Origin: CAYTTR01 sp964440805
GTDB taxonomy: Bacteria > Acidobacteriota > Aminicenantia > Aminicenantales > Aminicenantaceae
Assembly: GCA_964440805.1 (NCBI GenBank)
Contig: CAYTTR010000053.1
Location: forward strand, 1-9,522
Length of the DNA stretch: 9,522 bases
Direction: 5' to 3'
The position numbers were made by a program, and so were the translations under genes. Of this stretch, positions 7,646 through 9,522 are shown piece after piece; the stretch's first letter is position 1, and each line of letters starts with the position of its first letter. The notes beneath the pieces were generated by a model, which searched no databases, was not told where the DNA came from, and was given only the letters and a program-made list of their open reading frames with translations.

Positions 7646-7671
7646 TCCGAATGGCACCTCTCCTATTCGGA
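7646..7671. promoter_or_regulatory. TCCGAAT-N12-ATTCGGA inverted repeat in the operon leader
   Basis: Perfect 7-bp arms (7646-7652 and 7665-7671) are separated by 12 bp, with centres 19 bp apart, about two helical turns. It sits 70-95 bp upstream of the operon's first start, a plausible place for an operator. I found no convincing -35/-10 pair in 7576-7718. On the plus strand the right arm is followed by TTTT, so a weak terminator is an alternative reading. Confidence 0.35.
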
Positions 7672-7718
7672 TTTTAAAGCCATCTGCTGGATTTTATTGT
7701 TAGCCGAGCTTTTATATC

Positions 7719-7991
7719 CTATTTAGATAATTTACGAGGCTTTGGAGCGGGTATACCATACATCATGCCTTCAGCACTAATATCCTCATCTATATCTGGC
7801 CAATGTACTCCTTGACCATCTCCGATAATTTCGTAATTTCCTCGCTGTTCAGGCGTCGCCTCTGACAACCGCCAAGACCAAGCAAGAGGGACACTAATTA
7901 TCCGTCCATCAACTAGATAGGCAGTAATTGTATCCTCGGTGACCCTTATATCTTTAATCCTCACTTCCTGAAGCCTCACCACAGTGCTCAT
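7719..7991 (-). CDS. DUF2442 domain protein, partner of DUF4160
   Basis: This 90-residue protein matches DUF2442 along its length: VRIKDIRVTEDTITAYLVDGR, then ISVPLAWSWRLSEATPEQRGNY, then GVHWPDIDEDISAEGMM. The HWPDIDEDIS block is the family's most recognisable feature. The start at 7991 is supported by TGGAGG (8003-7998) with a 6-nt spacer, although this places it inside the upstream gene: the two overlap by 38 nt in different frames. DUF2442 genes commonly sit next to DUF4160 genes, and the pair has the size and layout of a toxin-antitoxin-like module, with DUF2442 often suggested to bind DNA or the partner. The biochemical role is not established, and which partner would be toxic cannot be told from sequence. 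Confidence 0.85.
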   Translation of the reverse strand: MSTVVRLQEVRIKDIRVTEDTITAYLVDGRIISVPLAWSWRLSEATPEQRGNYEIIGDGQGVHWPDIDEDISAEGMMYGIPAPKPRKLSK

Positions 7992-8196
7992 GCCATGCCT
8001 CCACTATTTTATTTCTATTATTATAAATAATTTCCCGTATATTATTTAACTCCTTTGAAGTAAAGCCATAATTTTTACTCAACGCTATAGGTTCTAACCA
8101 GAACTTACAAACCATCCTTTCCCTCTGAATATGTACATGCATTGGCTCATTACAATCAAAACGATACGGTCCCTGAATATTTTTAATAGTCGGCAT
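7954..8196 (-). CDS. DUF4160 domain protein, partner of DUF2442
   Basis: This 80-residue protein matches DUF4160: MPTIKNIQGPYRFDCNEPMHVHIQRE carries the family HVH motif, followed by CKFWLEPIALSKNYGFTSKELNNI and the closing IVEAWHEHCGE. The conserved HVH could bind a metal or act in chemistry, but this is not shown. The family is small, widespread, and usually next to DUF2442, as here with a 38-nt overlap. No ribosome-binding site precedes the ATG. Instead a consensus promoter has its -10 box only 7 nt before the start codon, so the transcript should begin at or within a base of the AUG. A toxin-antitoxin-like role is a reasonable inference from size, pairing and neighbours. Confidence 0.85.
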   Translation of the reverse strand: MPTIKNIQGPYRFDCNEPMHVHIQRERMVCKFWLEPIALSKNYGFTSKELNNIREIIYNNRNKIVEAWHEHCGEASGSED

Positions 8197-8203
8197 TGGA
8201 TTA

Positions 8204-8233
8204 ATTATAGGGGGATTGCTCGTCTTTTGTCAA
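8204..8233 (-). promoter_or_regulatory. Consensus sigma70 promoter for the DUF4160/DUF2442 pair
   Basis: On the minus strand, TTGACA (8233-8228) and TATAAT (8209-8204) are separated by 18 bp, and both hexamers are perfect. The expected transcription start, about 7 nt past the -10 box, falls on or next to the A of the ATG at 8196, so the message should be leaderless. Confidence 0.8.
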
Positions 8234-8239
8234 AAAGAC
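8222..8239. promoter_or_regulatory. Perfect inverted repeat over the -35 box, candidate operator
   Basis: GTCTTTT and AAAAGAC (7-bp arms, 4-bp spacer) are centred on the -35 hexamer of the DUF4160 promoter. A protein bound here would block polymerase, as expected for an autoregulated toxin-antitoxin-like pair. The binding protein is unknown. Confidence 0.45.
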
Positions 8240-8325
8240 TTCATACCAATCACTGGCTCGCGAGAGAAGAGGACATATCTCTTGTTACTCTAAATATCTA
8301 TCTTCACTAATACACTCAAGTACTA

Positions 8326-8502
8326 AAAAAATTCTGGAATATGTTGGAATATGTGGAAAGATTTAAGAGATTCTCCCTTTAGGCGGTGATTTTTTCGGGC
8401 CCTGCGAATTTCAGAGATAACAGTTTTTATATCAGTTGATTTTCCTGGTTCAGGAGGTTGAAGCACAGCAACGATATGGAGTCGGGGTCGGACCAGGCCG
8501 TC
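8326..8502 (-). other. Orphan coding-like fragment between two stops
   Basis: A 59-codon stretch bounded by TAG on both sides reads in part IVAVLQPPEPGKSTDIKT, then VISEIRRARKNHRLKGE. The amphipathic basic part looks like a real protein helix, possibly the C-terminus of a small regulatory or antitoxin-type protein. There is no usable start codon with a ribosome site, and the first part runs into REP-like DNA (8486-8494). The end is encoded by an exact 10-bp tandem duplication (8335-8354). I treat it as a gene remnant of unknown family. Confidence 0.3.
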
Positions 8503-8518
8503 CTACTTGCTTTTCAGC

Positions 8519-8719
8519 AACTTAACCTGCTTTTTTGGGTCTAAATATGGCCTTAGAAGCAATTTTGAGGGGGGCAAAATCACATTTAAGAAATAATTAT
8601 CTCCTTTTCTTTTTTTAACAATCACCTAAGTTGTCAATCACTCTCTTCTTAAACGATTTTTTGATACCCCCAAAATCGCCTCTAAGCTAATTTATGGGGC
8701 TGCTTTTTTGAGTTAACTT
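8519..8719. repeat. Large imperfect hairpin element, MITE-like or structured RNA
   Basis: Arms at 8552-8592 and 8646-8686 are inverted copies (31 of 41 positions pair) around a pyrimidine-rich 53-nt loop. Exact 11-bp direct repeats CTGCTTTTTTG lie just outside (8527-8537 and 8700-8710). Beyond them AACTTAAC and GTTAACTT are again near-inverted. Four of the ten arm mismatches become G-U pairs in a minus-strand transcript. No ORF of note lies inside. The layout suggests a non-autonomous mobile element or a structured transcript; it abuts the 3' end of the VapC remnant. Confidence 0.55.
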
Positions 8720-9093
8720 ATTGATAATAATATATTTCTCGTGGGGCGACCCCAGTTTTCCATAACGTTTTCTATAAGGTCATGCATCACTCTCTGGGAG
8801 TTTTCATAATCAACAACGATGGGAAGCTGTGACAGCAAACTTATAAACCGGATACTGTCCGCATGGCCGATGTATTTTTTCCGCTCCGCTGTAAGCAGCA
8901 CATTCACCACCTCAAGCGGCCACACCGATGGAACATAGGCGACCGCTTCTATTCCCTTTAAAGTTATCCAGCACCGCTTCATTGATACTAGATTCCGAAA
9001 ACCGGCAAAAAGTGGCCGGAATAAACCAGAATCGGTGGCCGGTTTTGCCGGAATAAGCAACCCATGTAGTAAGCTATCTGCAGCTATCAGCAA
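8713..9093 (-). pseudogene. VapC-type PIN-domain toxin remnant, truncated at both ends
   Basis: The recognisable part covers about 8762-8991 and contains AVAYVPSVWPLEVVNVLLTAE, RKKYIGHADSIRFISLLSQLPI and ENSQRVMHDLI. This is the middle of a VapC PIN domain, including the conserved VPSxWPLEVxNVLLxAERRKR block with its acidic Glu. The usual first strand (xYVLDAS, first catalytic Asp) is missing: the frame upstream runs into the IS-like array at 9012-9059. After MHDLI the expected SxYDAAYLELA block with the remaining catalytic acids is also missing, replaced by unrelated residues. An intact VapC is about 130-140 residues. No antitoxin gene lies upstream on this strand. With most of the acidic tetrad gone it cannot be an active RNase. 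Confidence 0.75.
9012..9059 (+). repeat. Second copy of the 23-bp repeat array, IS-end remnant
   Basis: Two units (9012-9034 and 9035-9056, the second one base shorter) match units 1 and 2 of the array at 878-972 and have the same orientation. As at the first locus, the array closes with GCA (9057-9059). It sits at the truncated 5' side of the VapC remnant. No transposase is nearby. Confidence 0.65.
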
Positions 9094-9178
9094 AAGGGGA
9101 GTTAATGATGGAAATTAGAGGGGGGTGTTCTCTCCAGTAGGCAAAAAGATAACCTGATATATTATTATGTCACTAAGT

Positions 9179-9207
9179 TTGACTCTTTTATCTAAAATTG
9201 TTATTTT
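9179..9207 (+). promoter_or_regulatory. Candidate promoter for the gene at 9319
   Basis: TTGACT (9179-9184), a 17-bp spacer and TATTTT (9202-9207) fit a sigma70 promoter in an AT-rich leader. Transcription would start about 105 nt before the ATG. A 7-bp inverted repeat AATAAAA/TTTTATT (9274-9288) lies in the leader and could be an operator or RNA hairpin. The rest of 9094-9318 has no gene that I can support. Confidence 0.45.
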
Positions 9208-9318
9208 TTAAACATGCTAGCTAAAAGGGAAATAAATAGAGAAACATTATCATGAATAGGTAAAACCATTATTAATAAAAGTTTTATTGGGAGATAGAAT
9301 TAAGGGGGGTATTTTAAT

Positions 9319-9522
9319 ATGAAAATCCATGAGGTCTTATCTTCTTATAAAAGGTCTGAACTCAATCGCCTTGCTAAGGACAAGATAGCAAATTATGTAG
9401 GACTTCCAGTGGATATACTAAGGGATGAGCTGTGCAAGGTTCTAACTACTTATGATTATGTAAAGAGAGCAGGGCTAAAGCAGGGTCAGACCCACGGAAA
9501 TAACTCTAAACAAACAGAATCA
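9319..9522 (+). CDS. Unrecognised protein, N-terminal 68 residues (3' end outside window)
   Basis: An ATG at 9319 follows AAGGGGGG by 9 nt and the frame stays open to the window edge. The protein starts MKIHEVLSSYKRSELNRLAK and continues KIANYVGLPVDILRDELCKVL, then TTYDYVKRAGLKQ. It is predicted to be helical and basic with regular amphipathic spacing, like a small DNA-binding or helical adaptor domain, but I recognise no family. There is no signal peptide, so the product is probably cytoplasmic. A perfect REP-like palindrome GGGTCAGACCC (9483-9493) lies in the coding frame, and after it the residues become low in complexity (QTHGNNSKQTES). The gene may have been invaded or extended by repeat DNA there. 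It has its own candidate promoter at 9179 and is on the opposite strand to its left neighbours. Confidence 0.6.
   Translation, partial: MKIHEVLSSYKRSELNRLAKDKIANYVGLPVDILRDELCKVLTTYDYVKRAGLKQGQTHGNNSKQTES
9483..9493. repeat. REP-like palindrome GGGTCAGACCC
   Basis: A perfect 5-bp inverted repeat around one base lies inside the 9319 gene. A related GGTCGGACC lies at 8486-8494 and a variant GGGGCGACCCC at 8743-8753. Such motifs are typical of REP elements mobilised by RAYT transposases; no transposase is present here. Confidence 0.4.

Noticed and set aside
9105..9140. Mini-ORF (MMEIRGGCSLQ) after AAGGGGAG as a leader peptide
   Set aside because: Spacing to the ATG is too short, it is only 11 codons, and it lies upstream of the candidate promoter, so it would not be on the 9319 transcript.
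1..9522. CRISPR array, tRNA or rRNA
   Set aside because: The only regular repeat is the 23-bp head-to-tail array, which has no spacers; no cloverleaf or rRNA-like stretch was seen on either strand.

Overview
The window looks like an accessory region from a Gram-negative (diderm) bacterium. It encodes two lipoproteins with lipoboxes and carries a remnant of an outer-membrane beta-barrel gene. The multi-domain secreted proteins (PPC, alpha/alpha toroid, VWA, transglutaminase-like) resemble those of Planctomycetota, Acidobacteriota/Aminicenantes and Desulfobacterota, but I cannot fix the phylum from sequence alone.

Layout, left to right. (1) 2-466, plus strand: the C-terminal part of an AbiEii-type nucleotidyltransferase toxin gene that begins outside the window. 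(2) 467-1134: a dead fragment of an outer-membrane porin-like gene that stops at a 4 x 23-bp tandem array (878-972), probably the end of a lost IS21-like element. (3) 1135-7575, minus strand: a three-gene operon for envelope or secreted proteins. In transcription order these are a Sec-exported protein with two PPC domains, a prenyltransferase-like toroid and a VWA domain; a lipoprotein of repeated beta-rich modules; and a lipoprotein with a transglutaminase-like domain that lacks the catalytic cysteine. (4) 7719-8196, minus strand: a DUF4160/DUF2442 gene pair with a 38-nt overlap, driven by a consensus promoter placed so that its mRNA should be leaderless. (5) 8197-9318: fossil DNA holding an orphan coding-like fragment, a large imperfect hairpin element, a truncated VapC PIN-domain remnant and a second copy of the IS-end array. 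(6) 9319-9522, plus strand: the start of an unrecognised gene that runs off the window.

The most interesting unit is the secreted operon. Genes 2 and 3 overlap by 4 nt (ATGA) and gene 1 lies 58 bp upstream, so the three products probably act together in the periplasm or at the outer membrane. The VWA domain keeps a full metal-binding MIDAS motif, while the transglutaminase-like partner appears to be a pseudoenzyme. Together they suggest a binding or adhesion assembly rather than a catalytic one; this is inference. The operon is visibly less AT-rich than its toxin-antitoxin-like neighbours, and same-orientation IS-end remnants bracket it together with the DUF pair. The whole region therefore looks assembled by gene transfer and rearrangement.
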